A DNA stretch of 64,000 nt from contig JACAXG010000069.1 of assembly GCA_018881555.1 (NCBI GenBank), positions 124,001 to 188,000 of the forward strand, given 5' to 3'. Origin of the DNA: Amblyornis subalaris (Eukaryota > Chordata > Aves > Passeriformes > Ptilonorhynchidae). A program made the position numbers and the translations under genes. The notes beneath the pieces are model-generated. The model had not been told where the DNA came from. It did not search any database and saw only the letters and a list, made by a program, of their open reading frames with translations. Below are positions 13,201-26,100 of this stretch, one piece after another (position 1 is the stretch's first letter; the number at the start of each line of letters is the position of its first letter).

Positions 13201-16200
13201 GCTGAGAAGTAGAAAATCAAGAATATTCTCATTCCTCCCAGGTTTTTTATTGAATAATCCACTAACTGAAGAAATATATTGAGTTACATTGAGTACTCAT
13301 TATATCTTCAAACTAATAAGATTTTTCTTTTAATCCCTGAAGAAGATTGTTTTTGAAGTTGCAAAACACTTATCATATACTCTGGAAGAGTTTAGAATTT
13401 AATTTCCCATCCACCTCCCACCTGTAATAAAAATTTTGCCTCTTTTCATTTGTACTCATTAAGAGGCAGGAGTGACCACTTAGTCTGTGTTATGGCATTA
13501 CAGTAGACACCACCCTCACAAAGCATCACTTCAGAATTGAGGCCTGGAAGGGAAATATTACATTAAACAAACAAACAAACAAACAACAATTTGTTAATTT
13601 AGTACATAATTTTAAAAAAGAAACTAATGCTTGAACTAAAATATAAGTTTTTATAGCACATTAGTCACAGTATTGGACAACTGCATGATATTTCTATCAT
13701 GTAAGTGAAAATGTAAATTTTTTATCATAAAAGGAAAATATAAAGAGAATATGAAGGTCAAAGTATTTAAACAAATGGTCCCAAATGTCATCAGGGGAGG
13801 GGTTGTCTTCCCACTGATATCAGTAGGAAGTGATATCTGGATTTAGGGAGTTAGATTGTATTTAAAATGCACATCGTACAACTATGAGACAAATGGTTGA
13901 TGCAGACTTGAGGCGGAGTGGAAGTGAAGGCTACTGCCAGTTTTTGCCACCTCCTGCTTTCATAGGAATCTCCCTGCTAGATCACCCTTGCACCTTCTCT
14001 ATTTCACATCCCACAACCCACTCCTGCTCACGCCCTTACCCTCTTTCTTAGCCTCAGCTCAGCTGCCACACTCACCAGTCCATCCAAAGGCTAGTTATTA
14101 CTACTCTGTCTACAAACAGACAACTGGTGAGAACATCTCCATGCCACATCCCCATGGCCTCCTTTAAAGCACCATAACATTGGCAAATGCAGAACCCTGC
14201 TGTTTTCATGGCAGGGTCAGCAGAGCTTTACACCACCTGCATGTTTCCTGCTGTGGCTCATACTCTGCCTGTGGTAACTACAGTGCACTGCAAGACTCCA
14301 TCTCATAAAGGACCATAAATCTCTGTGAAGTCAAGGGATTCAGGCTAATAGTAATTAAAAAGATATGTCCATGTGCAGAAGAGGGTTCAGCTTTTAGAGG
14401 TTTGAGGTCTGGCTTGATTTTAAGACTGTTTGAAAGCTGAAATTTGAGTGGAAGATCCCCAACACTAGGATGTAGCCATTTTTCATTACCTGTAAATTCC
14501 AACCATGAAACAATAAGGCTTTCAGCTTAGCAAATACTGAAAATTTACACTCTACTCACCAGCTTGAAAATGCGTCATATTTTTCTCATTAAGGCCATGC
14601 TGTTTTGTCAGAGGTGGTTTTCCGTTCTGCTGCCACTCTTAAAACTTCAGTGCAATGCTACAGTGTGACTCAAGATGACCGACCTGAGAATTAAGAGCAG
14701 ACCTTGTTACAAAAAAGTTATTTCCAATAAGTATTGATTACCCTAAAACTCTCACAATATGCAAAAGATGCTTTTCAGAAGCCATGTAATTCAGGAAAGA
14801 AAGATAATTTCTTCCACATTCTGTCAGTGAATTCAGAGATTATGGATATTATTTTCCATTCATTCCCATGTGCCCTGCAGATAAAATATGTCAAAGTTTT
14901 CAATTGTGTACATGTGTATACATATGTATGTGTATATGTACAGTTTTGGGTGTTACATGCTTCTTTCTTCTGCATTTCCATCTATGTGCTTACGTATTTT
15001 CCCCTAAGCAGCTTTAATTTCTTCCTTCAGTGCTGAAACAAAGAGGTTTCTCAGGAATTTCAGTCTTGTCCAAAATGCAGAAGAGTGACAAGAATGTTTT
15101 GTTTGCTTGCTTTTAGTAAGTGATAGCAAGTTTATTATCAAGTGCAGCTTCTACTTGGGTGGATGCAGAACTTACCAGCAGAGTGAAGGGTGATATGCAA
15201 CGCTAAAGCCATACCAACTCCGAGTATGTATCCTCTAATGGTACATCTCATACGAGAATCATAACCTGGTTAACAGAAACACCCAAAACGCTGAGAAATG
15301 CTCAACAAAAATTGTCACTACTGCCTACATTTAGAATAGTTTTTATTTTCTCAAATACGAAACATCACAGAACAAAACAAAGCAAAACAAGCCTAATTCT
15401 GCAAGCTCACCACACAAGACCTTCCTGGTTAAATGGTTCAATATGACACAGCTTCACTTCAGTGTTATTGACAAAACAGTGCATTCATCAATAAATATGT
15501 CATCTCCTGTGCTCTGTGATTTTGCTTTGCCTGTAAACATTCAGTCTCCTGGATGAACATACCTACTGAGGGACTGCATTAATGTTCTGCATTCAGAAGA
15601 TAATCATTAATCATACGCTGTAAAATTTGCTCAGCAATGCATAATCTCTTAAGACTAATAATAAGTGAAGCTTAAAAGTTAGGTTGATTGATGTCATTAA
15701 ATCATACACATTAAAATTATATTGTATTATTTCTTTAATATCTTTAATTTCTTTATTTATAATTAACGTCACAAAATGCAAGACAGAGGAGCTGCCAGTT
15801 CTTCTACCAGATCTTCCCAGTCTGAAAAACCCCAAATGTTGACAAGGTAGAAGGGCAAAATACTTGTAAGAATGCATTGGGAGTGTTTTTTCTTGTTTTT
15901 TTTTTTTAATTGCACACAGGTTCTGCAGCAGGACATGAAGTGTTGATTATTCATCAAATTTCTCCATCAGCAGAAGCAGGTTTGAAGGAAGTAGCTGAGG
16001 AATGAGAGTTTTGCAGTCTGATGGAGGCTTGTCAGAGATATTGTTTTTATGGGAGACACCTGAAATATGGAGCTGGCACTGGTGACAAAGAAAATGTTCA
16101 GAATTCAGTTCAAACTCAACCTTGTATTTCATATGCAAACTTTAGATAATTCTTATTCTTGGTTCGGTCTTATTGAAGGCAGAATAAAGGATTTGGGAAC

Positions 16201-18870
16201 TTCATTCTTCCAATCAGTAACTCCAATTACATAATAATATAGCTCACACTCAAAGCCAGAACTGATATTTTCCTCATTTCTATGTAGCTAACTTATATTC
16301 ATGCATTGGAAATTGTCCACATAGTGAAGTTTACATGGACTAAAATTGTTTTCACAAACATGTCTGATTCTTATGTAGGCCATTTTCATTAATTTTAGGC
16401 ATGTACATCACTTTCTTATATAAAAATATACTGCTCTTGATAAATGTCTCAGATATGGCTTAGATTTTGAAAAACACAAAAACTATAATTTTGCTAATTT
16501 TAGCAGGATGGATATTACAATTATAGTTGCCCAATGTCTGGGATTTTCTCCCTCAGTTATACACATGTATACGCAAACACAGAGAAGTAGAAGAAAGAGA
16601 GACAGGAGGGAGGGAGGAACAGAAAAAGAGTGAGCATATCTCACTATCTTGATCAACATGTAGAAACTTGCCACTATACAGTACTAAGTCAGCATAAGTC
16701 TGGCCTTGTCTCTAATGTCAAAATTTGTCCCATCATTTTTCATAGCAAAGCATTGGATTGACTAATGCACTTGCTTCTGAGACAACACTTTTATCTCTTT
16801 TGAAAGTATTCATAATGGTGATGGAAGTTGACATTGAGGCTTTATAGATGAATTTGAACTTCCTGGGAAGGGTGAATAAGAGCTGATCAGGCACATCCCA
16901 TAAAATTACATTGTCCAAGTCACAGCTCATGGGTGAAAAATCTATTTTACCTTGCAGAGAAGTTCTATTTGTAGTATGACTGATTTGAAGTCTGAGTAAC
17001 TAACAATTAGTAAAATCAAAGATTCCCTAAAAAAAAAAAAATAGAAGGCTGAATTACAAAAATGAGAGACCATAATTATCTGCTAATAATTCCCAATCTT
17101 AAAAATGTAGCTGGTGATTTAAGGTAGAGTAGTCATATTTTGATATATGTTTTAATTGGAGACAATTTTAAAAAACCAAACCCACCATAACGTCATTACA
17201 TTTTGAAAGTTTGACTTTTCTGTGCTCTGAGGCTCCTTTTCCTTTTCAGAAAATATCACAGTTTTAAAATGTGCATTATCTGGACAGAATAAAAGAGACT
17301 TAGAAGAAAAACAACCCAGGCACTTCTTTCAGAAGTACATTACTAACCAGATGAGAGTACTGAGGGGGCTAGAGACTCAGTCACGAGTCTACTTACACAT
17401 TTTCACAGGTGGATTAAAGATGTAAAGTTACTAATATCTGTTGACCGTGTATGTAACTTGCAGTAGAAAACCAGCTGCCTCAGAGTTACATCCCCTCTGA
17501 TTATGCAACATGGTGGAACTACAGAAAGGCTGTGGAAAGACAATCTTAGCATTGTTAAGGCTAAATAGAGCTGCAAGAAGCAGGCAATCAGCATTTCACT
17601 CTCTTTCAGACCTCAGAAAACAAGCAGATGCTATTGTTGGTATTGTGGTGACCAAGCATTGCTGGGATAGCCATTCCACACCTTGGCTGTTCAGTGGTGC
17701 CACTGACTGTAGCTGGAGAATGGGGAATTGTGCATGAGCTGCACAAAACACGAAGAAGAAGCTGCATGCGTGGGTTTATGCAGACATAGGGCATGTGGGC
17801 AGGTGTGTGGCGGAGCAGGGAAGGAGACGAGCTGAGAAGAGGTCTACTCTTTCAGGAATTTCACTCAATGTCCATTTGCGCATTTTCCGTGATATAAAAA
17901 GTGCTGACCACTCCCTTTTCAAAATACAGTTAGTTGCTTCGCAGCAAGACAGGATTTTGAATCCTGTGTTTCTGTTTTTTCCTCAAACTTTTCTGTTTTC
18001 CGTTTTGTGGCAAAAGGCCTAGTTTTGTGTAGTAATAATGATTCTTTTAGAATAGCTTCACAACTTACATTGAAAATGTAAGACTGGTATGATTTTGGCA
18101 CTAAAATTGCCAGGAACAACATAAAATAAAGGAAGCAATATCAATAAAAAGAGATAAAAGAAAGTAGAAAATTTTTCATCTGGGGTAGAAGCACAGGCCT
18201 GAGGCTGGGAGTGAGGAGAAAGAGTTTTTTGTGCTTACATCTTCCAGGATTGGGCCCAAACCTAGCCTACAGCAAATCTTGTCGTAAAACTGACTTTGTA
18301 AGAGGCGTTTGTTATTCTACCATTTCCAGCAATTGCCTTAGGGTAATTTGAGCATTTCAGCTTCTGGAAAAATAGCTAACATGATATAATATATATTTAT
18401 TAGCAGACAAACTGTAAATTGTTGATATTTCCACGCTTCAAGACAATTGTTAAAAGTGAAACAACAAGGCAGTCTTGTCTTACGTGTGACAGTTTCAGCT
18501 CCTGGCACACTAAGCTCTTGTTTGATAAGCTACGTTCATTCCATATTTGTGTAATACCCTGGAAGAAATTAGGTTGCAATGAAGTCCATTTTTGTCACTG
18601 CATGTAGCAATGAATATCACACCCAGCAGGGTACAGTGGCACCTGGCTGTCCAGACCCAGTGTAGCACAAAGCCATCTGGGGGTAATTACAACAAGGTAT
18701 TCTTTAAAGACCAGATGGGACCAAGGAACAGAAGCCCCTACCCCTCCCAGTCATTTACAACATAATTCCTTTCAATGATATACTTAATCCTCCCACCAGC
18801 TACGCTTTTCAGCTTGCTGTTGTCACTGTTCCTTTATGTTAATTCACTTGAGAGACACAGAAAGGGAGAG
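10230..18870. other. Noncoding AT-rich DNA
   Basis: It holds one (AAAC)n tract, alternating TG/TA around 14910-14942, and a moderately GC-richer patch at 17500-17870 whose meaning I cannot tell. No CR1 or LTR was recognised. Confidence 0.65.
13565..13588 (+). repeat. (AAAC)n microsatellite
   Basis: About six AAAC units in AT-rich DNA. Confidence 0.95.
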
Positions 18871-18891
18871 AGAGCGGAGAGCGGAGAGCGA
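18871..18891 (+). repeat. AGAGCGG 7-bp tandem repeat, three units
   Basis: Units AGAGCGG, AGAGCGG and AGAGCGA follow a GAGA-rich run and precede ccaccggtgcc. The cluster brings several CpG dinucleotides together in CpG-poor DNA. Confidence 0.9.
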
Positions 18892-19284
18892 GCCACCGGT
18901 GCCTCAAGGGGCTAAAAGAAATTATTCATCCTTAAATTGTTTCCACTACACCAAGTACAGTAACAGTTGTTTTTTTTTTTTTTTAAGAGGGCTGAAATTA
19001 TCCTAAAGAAGGTCAATGCTATAGCCCTGTGCAACACCAGCTGAGTTTTATTCAGCCACCTGTTAGCTAGGAGTGTTCTGCACATGCTCATGATGCATTT
19101 AAACAGTTTAAAGGGTCTTTTTATTGACTGGCAGCCTCCCTACATTCAGAGTGCTCAAGACATGGCCTTGCTTTGTGATCATATGTGGCACACAAGACTT
19201 AATTCAATTATGTTGTAAGCCTATCCAGTTTGTATCAGTGCCCTTTCACTTTTGTGTCATTTGTCTTGTATCTTGTAAAGAGTT

Positions 19285-19313
19285 GGGTGGGTTTTTTGGG
19301 AGGGGGGGAGGGG
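19285..19313 (+). repeat. Putative G-quadruplex motif
   Basis: Runs GGG, GGG, GGG, GGGGGGG and GGGG are separated by loops of 1, 6, 1 and 1 bases, which fits the G3+N1-7 pattern with a spare run. A GTTTT-type repeat and a T run follow directly. Confidence 0.8.
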
Positions 19314-19351
19314 TTTGTTTTGTTTTGTTTTGTTTTGGGTTTTTTTTTTTA
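19314..19351 (+). repeat. (GTTTT)n and T-run simple repeat
   Basis: Four to five GTTTT units are followed by GGG and about ten T. Together with the G-rich block to its left this is an extended G/T-only stretch of roughly 65 bases with almost no A or C. Confidence 0.9.
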
Positions 19352-21958
19352 GGAAAAGGCATGCACAAGAAGAAAATTGCCTTTATTTCATCATTCAGAT
19401 TTCCACTGCAGATGTACAGGCTACACTTTAAGAAAAACACAAAAAAGTATTTTTATTAATACAAAAGTAGTAAAACAAAAGAAGTGTTCTACAATTTTAA
19501 AATCAAAGATATACCCATACATTTAATTTTGAAAGAAGGTCAGGCAGACAGCCCAGACATATTTCAAACAAGAAACAAATAGAGAGATGAGTAAAGAGAG
19601 AAAAATAAGCAAATGTATTTAATAGTTTTAAAACTACAAACCATGAAGACCTGGATATTGCTGTCCTTTCTTTAGTTAAAGAAATTCTACATCAAGTAAC
19701 TTCTTAATAGGAGTAAGCTTGCAAGTATTTCAGCCATGCTTATGTTGCTATATAGCCCCTGAATTCATGATCAGTGTGCAAGTAAACGGCAAATTTTCAA
19801 ATAAAGTGTTTTTAAAAGTATGCAGCAAGCCATTTCTACCATTTAATAGACCTGTATGAATTATACAAATGAGATAACGAGATGTCTTTTGACCTTGAGC
19901 TACCTAAGTGAGACAGTTCCAAAGTTCAATGTGATGTTATCACCTCGTTTGCTTTCAGTCACAGTTCCAAAATTCTGAGCAAACATTTAAGCAAGTATCA
20001 ATCCTGGCATGTCAAGAAGCCACCAAACATGTTCTTATGGTCATTTAAAATAGATTCAAATCCATAAAACTCCGTCTCTCACACAAAAGGCTGTAAAGGA
20101 GGAAGTGTTCTGCATACAGAGACCACAAATGCAAACTGAAATCACACTGTGAATACAGTTCCAAGAAGAGTGGTACAGGCAGAAGGGAGATTGAGCTGTT
20201 TTTAAAATTTGATTTATAAAGACTAAATTAGTTTTTGCTGGAAGCTGAAATCAATAAAAATATAATGTGCTATGGTGAAATGTACCTTTTACCTTTTTAT
20301 AATGCCTTTTTCATCAAACATTGATGGTGTGAAATCACAGTTATAAAACCTTATCTGTGCTCAAGAAGTGCATGTGGATTCCATCACAGTCATAGATGAA
20401 CGTATCTTTGTTAGACTGGGATAAATATTCATTGATATCTTTTCCCTCTCCTTTTTCCACAGAGCAAAAGTCAGGGAAAGGGCAGTAGTGCCAAGTTACT
20501 TGCTAGTCTGCATGGCAAATAGGTATCAGTTGCTGATGTATCAGCCTCAGCACTGAAACACCCTGACCATGAAAGACCTTCATAATATCTTCCCTCCAGT
20601 CATTAAAAGAGCTTGTCATGACTGTGAACAATTTATATCTTGCACATCATACTTTTCTGACTAACATTTTCCACAAATGGATTGTTGTTTTGGTCATTTT
20701 CTCTCACTGGTCTCAAAGATTAGAGAAAGATTTTGCGAAGATTCTCGAAAAGCTTAACTCAGTTAAGAAGGGGGATAAATAGTCTGGAGAATGCCGCCCG
20801 TTCGGTTTCACTTGGGATCTGTTAGCAGCATGTGAATAGCACAGACATAGACTGCATAACAGTATTACTAGTTCCTCATCAAATAATGTAACCTTTATTA
20901 TGGAAAAGAGCTTCTGAAGGAAGAACTGGAGTATTTAATTTTTCACAACAAATGAAGAGATAATTACTGGGAAAGAGCTACAGCAAAGTATTTAAAATCT
21001 AATTTTAAGTGTGAAGACTCACATGGATCTCAGCATTAAAAAGAAGCTGATCCTTCCTCTTCAAAGGGGACTGCCACGAAACTTTCAGATTCTGATTTCA
21101 GTCTAATCCCCTCCCCACCAAGAAAATATACACATTTACTTTATAAATTCTTAAACTTTATATAGATAAGCTGGGTAATCACGTTGTACAGAAAGCAATT
21201 TATCATTATTCAAATAACAATACTTGAGGCTTTAAACCAGGTCTTCAGGGAAGTCAATGAAAAACAAGGACTGTGCTGATAACTTCCCACTTTATTTCCA
21301 TTCTACCATATCACTCCTCTAATTATGGGTGACTGATTAGGTTATTATAGGCATTTATGCATATAATTCCCAGAAATACCTCTGAATCAGACAGTTCATG
21401 TATATATTTTTTGCATATAAAAATCACATGTTCTTGATCAAAGTGAACTGCTATATCTCACAAATGCTTACTTTTAAACAAATTGCAAACAATTACAATA
21501 CACCTTATGTCAAAAATCACAGACAGATATGAAGGATGGACTAATGCAAAAAGCTTCCTTATCATCTTCCCAATCCCTAAAGACTCACAATAATCACTTG
21601 TACTTATTTACTTAGATGTAAGGATGTGTCAATTGATTTAATTCAAATAAGACTTATACTTGAATCTTACTTAGTCTCCAACACAACCCAGTCAACTTTT
21701 AAATACAAACTATTCCAGTGCAATCTCTTAATTCTGCATCTACCCCGGCATTCACTTCCTTCTTTTTTTTGCATTTTGATTATTTCAGCTTAGTTTTCTA
21801 TGACCCTTGGTTTGCCTGGAGGTGCCTTTGCAAAGCACCATTAGGGAAAACCTCTAAATCATGTTGCATCTGGAACTTGCACTGTTGAGATACTTGGAAA
21901 TCATGTGGTCTCTGAGGTATGCTGCCCTGGCACCACAGAGTGCTAGAATGCCCCTTTT
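19352..21958. other. Noncoding DNA with one good acceptor match
   Basis: There is no repeat and no gene. A strong-looking acceptor (tttccctctcctttttccac then AG at 20461-20462) is followed by 19 open codons to a stop and a donor-like GTATCA at 20523; see findings. Confidence 0.6.
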
Positions 21959-22405
21959 TCACACATCATAGGAAACCTTATTGGGAAAACAGTCATAAAA
22001 TAATAATGGAAAAAAATAAAGAGATACAGAACTGTTGAGAAAGTTCAGTTCCATACACAACTCTTTATGTTTTGCATTTAGAGTGAAATCCCTGAAAGTG
22101 ATTTTAGAAAGGCGTCTTCCCCTCTTGGTATTGACATGCAGCTTTTCTCTCTTTTCTTTTGAGAAGATAAGCAGATGAAAGAGGCTGTGAATCACTTTTT
22201 CTCCCTCATCCCTTCTTTCTCTTCTAAGGGAGTGGTGGTTCATTTTCAACTCCACAAAGCAATGAAATGAAAATTCATTAATGAATTCCACTAAAGCTGT
22301 AGCCCTGTCATTGAAGACCACCGAATTTGTCAGGTAATATTTCCCCTTTGTAAAGCCCTGTTGGCTGTTACCAACCACCTCTTTGTTTTCCATGTGCTTT
22401 AGCAT
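21959..22405 (-). pseudogene. 148-codon chimeric open frame (CR1 start, unrelated tail)
   Basis: This is the longest ATG-type open frame in the window. Its first roughly 40 residues (MLKHMENKEVVG..., QGFTKGKYYLTN) are CR1 ORF2 sequence. The rest, from about 22286 downward, is unrelated to CR1. That tail is rich in lysine and arginine in its first half (for example LRRERRDEGEKV) and hydrophobic and aromatic near its end. I recognise no domain in it. The start is an internal CR1 methionine, not a native gene start, and there is no splice or promoter context. I infer that the length is chance read-through from a retrotransposon relic into flanking DNA. Confidence 0.6.
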
Positions 22406-22902
22406 AGTTTCCAGGAGAATCTCTCCATGATCTTGCTTGGCACAGAGGTGAGACTGATTGGTCTATGGTTCTTCGCGTTTTTTACATCTGCCTTTTTAAA
22501 AATGGGGGTTATAGTTCCCTTTTTCCAGTCACCAAGGACTTCACAGACTGCCACGATTTTCAAAAAATGATGGAGAGTGGCTTAGCAGCTTCATTTGCCA
22601 GCTCCCTCTAGACCCACAGATGAACCTTATCAGGTCCCATTGACTTGTGCACATTCAGTGTCCTTAGACCATCCTGGACGTGATCCTCTCCTACAATGGG
22701 CTTAGAGTCTTCATTCTCTCAGTCCCTGCTTTTGCCTTTCTTGACTAGTGTGACATGGCTGGAGCACTTGTCATCGGAAACTGAGGCACAGAAGTGCTGA
22801 GAACCTCAGCCTTCTCTTTCTAGGGTCACCGGGTCCCCAGTTTCCTTCCAGAGAGGGCCCCATTTTCCGTTGTCTTTCTCCTGCTTCCAACATATCTATA
22901 TG
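22286..22902 (-). mobile_element. CR1 LINE ORF2 internal fragment (linker and N-terminal reverse transcriptase)
   Basis: On the minus strand this encodes a decayed piece of CR1 ORF2, from the region after the endonuclease into the N-terminal part of the reverse transcriptase. Recognisable pieces in order are a 'gagggccctctctggaagg' linker segment near 22845-22860, a degraded M-G-P-D-type segment near 22630, NHRPISLTSVPSKIME near 22425-22475, and MLKHMENKEVVG with QGFTKGKYYLTN near 22305-22405. A one-base deletion just before the ILLETM-like segment (about 22420) shifts the frame, and the MGPD-type segment is substituted. Homology stops near 22286, well before the catalytic aspartates, so there is no 3' UTR or tail. 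The upstream edge (about 22902) stops abruptly against a different sequence. This is an old dead copy. Confidence 0.9.
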
Positions 22903-22926
22903 TGCTGGTTTGGCTGTAAACCAGCA
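22903..22926. repeat. Perfect inverted repeat, 9-bp arms
   Basis: Arms TGCTGGTTT and AAACCAGCA are exact reverse complements around a 6-base loop (GGCTGT). It sits at the junction where CR1 homology ends. Confidence 0.9.
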
Positions 22927-23165
22927 GGGGAAATTAACCCCACACAAAATACCTCGAGAGATTTTAGGTCAAAATTAAAATTTTAATAAAAAAGGTTAAA
23001 ATAAATGCAGTAATACAGAAACACCGGCTTAAACAAACCAGTGCTCTAATGACCACATTAGATGGAAAGTAAAGAGAAAGGTTCCTGATAGCTCTTTTCC
23101 ACGTGGTTCTTTGCAGATATATTTTGTCTTCTTTCTGGACTGGGAGATATAACCTTAGTTTCATA
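22903..23165. mobile_element. Possible LTR-like or ERV-derived fragment abutting CR1
   Basis: At about 22901 the CR1 sequence ends and a segment opening tgtgctggtttggctgtaaa begins, resembling the opening of bird retroviral LTRs (compare the solo LTR at 53446). It holds an A/T-rich stretch with AATAAA-like motifs (about 22980-23005), as LTR polyadenylation regions often do. I could not find the matching 3' boundary, a terminal CA, or the rest of the CR1 on the far side. The right limit given is arbitrary and the orientation is unsure. It could also be unique DNA. Confidence 0.3.
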
Positions 23166-26100
23166 CAGAGAAAATTGTTTTTATTTTCAGTGACTAGACT
23201 TGTCAGTTTAGGAATTGCCAGAATACCTCAGTTTCTCTAGCCTATTTTATTTTTCTTTTTTTTCAGTTTTTCTTTGGCAGTAGAAATCTCTAGCTTTGAA
23301 GATGTAAAGCCAGTGTAAAGAAATGCCTTTAGTGTGAGAAACATCAAGATATTAAGATGTCATGAAGAAAAACTGAGAAGACAGCAGTTTGTTACAGAAT
23401 TAGATTTGACCTGAAGCTAAAATGCATCATAAAATTCATCTGGGTAGAGGAAAAAACATATAAATGAGAAAACTGAGAAAGAGTGAGTCAGCAGTTTCTT
23501 TGCCAATTTGATTTGGGCTTTTTTTTACATTGCCTAGTGCCTTGAATTGAATTTAATGTTAGATCTACTTGGTTAGCTAGATCCTTGTCTTGGTGAATCT
23601 GCCCACATTTTTAGCTCTCTTAGTAGTTAAGCTCAGTCAAAATTCTAGAAAAAGAGGGCGCATTATCAAGAACATGTGAGAAACTAGTGAAATGATAGCA
23701 GGCTTATATTTTTTTGGAGATTAAAAAAATATATTTCTGTACGTCTCCTTGCTATATAGTCTGTTAGAACACAAAGAGTTTAAGTATTTGATTTCATAAT
23801 AATGTGTTTCAGTTTGAAATTAAGGTTTTTCTATGAAACATATACATATAAAAATAAAGGATTGCCTAATCTAATCAACATATTTCATAAATATTTCCCC
23901 AAAAGCCTACTACTTACATATTTTGACCTTTTTTTCATTCTATTTTACAGTTCCAGAACACAGATGTCCCTTAATACAAGATACTTGTGTGGTATCCATA
24001 ATCTGATATGTTAAAGTACATATCTCCACTTGGGAAAAATGAGCAAGTCTGAAAGTTCTCACCGAGTAACACCAAGTCCATTGCTTTGGATAGTAGTTAA
24101 TTCAAATGAAAATCTAATGTAGAGTATAAGTATGTCTAATGATGATGAGGCAAAATCTACAGTGATGTTTTCTAATCATATAATGAATATAATATGGTTT
24201 AAGAAAAGTGCAAGGTTCCCAATTTTTGGATATGGATTTAATTTATTTAGCAAGCTAAATAAAATTTCTTCTAAAACTACTAGATGACCATTCACATTGC
24301 CATTGCAGAATGACGTTAAAGGGATTAGATTAAGTTTCTTAAGAAATGCTGAAGATGGATGTTATTCATGTAATATAGAATCCATCAGAAGAAACCATAC
24401 ATATTAAGTCAAGAAAAGGATTCGTGATGGCTTTACCTTCATGAATAAAATGGTCAATAGAATTTCAGTCTTTCCTTTTTCTGGCCCATAACTTCTCTTT
24501 TGTGCCATCCTACTCTGTATCAAAATCTTTGCTCTTAACTTACATGGCAAAGCAAATTGTTTTTGCCATATACATTAACAGCATGTTTTCTTCTAGATTT
24601 TGATCACTTCTAAGAACAGTATTAAGTATCCAGGATAGGAAGAGTACAGCTATTTCAGTAAATTAAAGAGTTCCAGGAAATGTTTTCAGATGCTAGAAAA
24701 TTATCACTTGACACTGTTGAATCACTGGAGAAGGCCCTGGTTTTGTTTGTTTTGTGATTATTGCTCTAAATATTATCTCATCAAATGCACAACACTAGGA
24801 TCCAAAGTACTGCACTTTGAGTATGTAAGCTCTTGACTGTGTTACTCTCCCTTAAACAGAGCACTTAGTACTCCTTTTAGTGAAAAGATTCTTTCAGAAG
24901 AAAAGAAAGCTCTGCTTCACTGAGATCTCTGGCTATCTATTGCAATTGGAAATAATTCTCAGAATCCTTGTAGCCTAGATGAAGAAAATCTACTTCCCCT
25001 CACTACTATCAGGGAAAATTGTGCTTACAGCTACCTGTATGCAGATTTAAATGAAAAGCAACAGAATATATTGGTATTGTGCAAATATTGCAAACTTAGG
25101 AGGATGACATGTGAACTAAATGCATACTTAGGAAAGAGACAACATGTTTAAGAATGATTATATAATTAGGTGGTTTGATTAGAGTTTGCTTTTCCACTTT
25201 ATAAAAATAAAAATAAAAAACAACAGAGCAGTAAAGAAAGAAAAGCTGACTTGTAAATCATATAAACTACTACCTAATCATAATAATAATAATATTGGCA
25301 AAGATTGTATCTGTGAGTCTTCTAAAGTGGTAAATCTTTGGGAGACGTGAAGGACCAGAGAAGCAGAGCACTCTGTGGACAATGGACACACTGGGAATGG
25401 GAACAGAGGCAGATAGAAAAAAGATAATAGAAAATAAGATTTTAAACATATTGAAAGTTTTCCCTGTTTTGTGAGTTATATAGTAAGTAGAATTAAAAAG
25501 AAGGGAAAAAATTGCCCAAGAAAACCTGAGAAAACCTGCCTTTTTTACTACATCTGCATGTAAATTCCTTATAGTAGTTGCTTTCTGAAAGGTCATCAGC
25601 AAGCTGGATATGTCAAGAGATAGGAGAAAACCCTTCCCAACGAGGGAAGAGCTATCAAAGTATCAAAAGATGGTAGCAATTGCCACCCCATTTTTTGTTG
25701 TGGCCATGGTTATACAGTTTTCTAGTGGGTTCTTGAGGCCTCAGAGTTCCCCATATTGATGATATTGATACAGCACTTAACAGTCTGCGTGCTTCTGTTC
25801 CCTTCTCAGCCTGGTGCAGAACCAACACTAGGGCATGGAAATAAAATAGCCAAGCTTTTCTCTGTTTTGCAAAGCCTTTCCTGGCATCTCGTTGGTTCCA
25901 CAGGACTCCAGGCGGAGTCACCTCATGCTCAAGCAGCCATGACCAAAGGTTTGATATCTCTGCCATCTTCTGTGACACACCAGTTGCCATGGAGCAGAGG
26001 GATTTTGATCCATGAGTAACATCTGTAAGTCAAATTCCATTATTTCCATATGAGTTTAAGTCAGACTCCATGGAGCAATTTTGCCTTTCAAGCAATTTAA

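Noticed and set aside
19124..19459. 111-codon plus-strand open frame
   Set aside because: It reads through the G/T-only tract, giving a Gly/Phe-rich artefact.
22964..23164. 66-codon minus-strand frame as a possible retroviral protein piece
   Set aside because: No retroviral motif is visible; AT-rich DNA explains the hydrophobic residues.
25655..26019. 111-codon minus-strand and 87-codon plus-strand open frames
   Set aside because: They overlap on opposite strands, show no family motif and have no convincing splice or promoter context.
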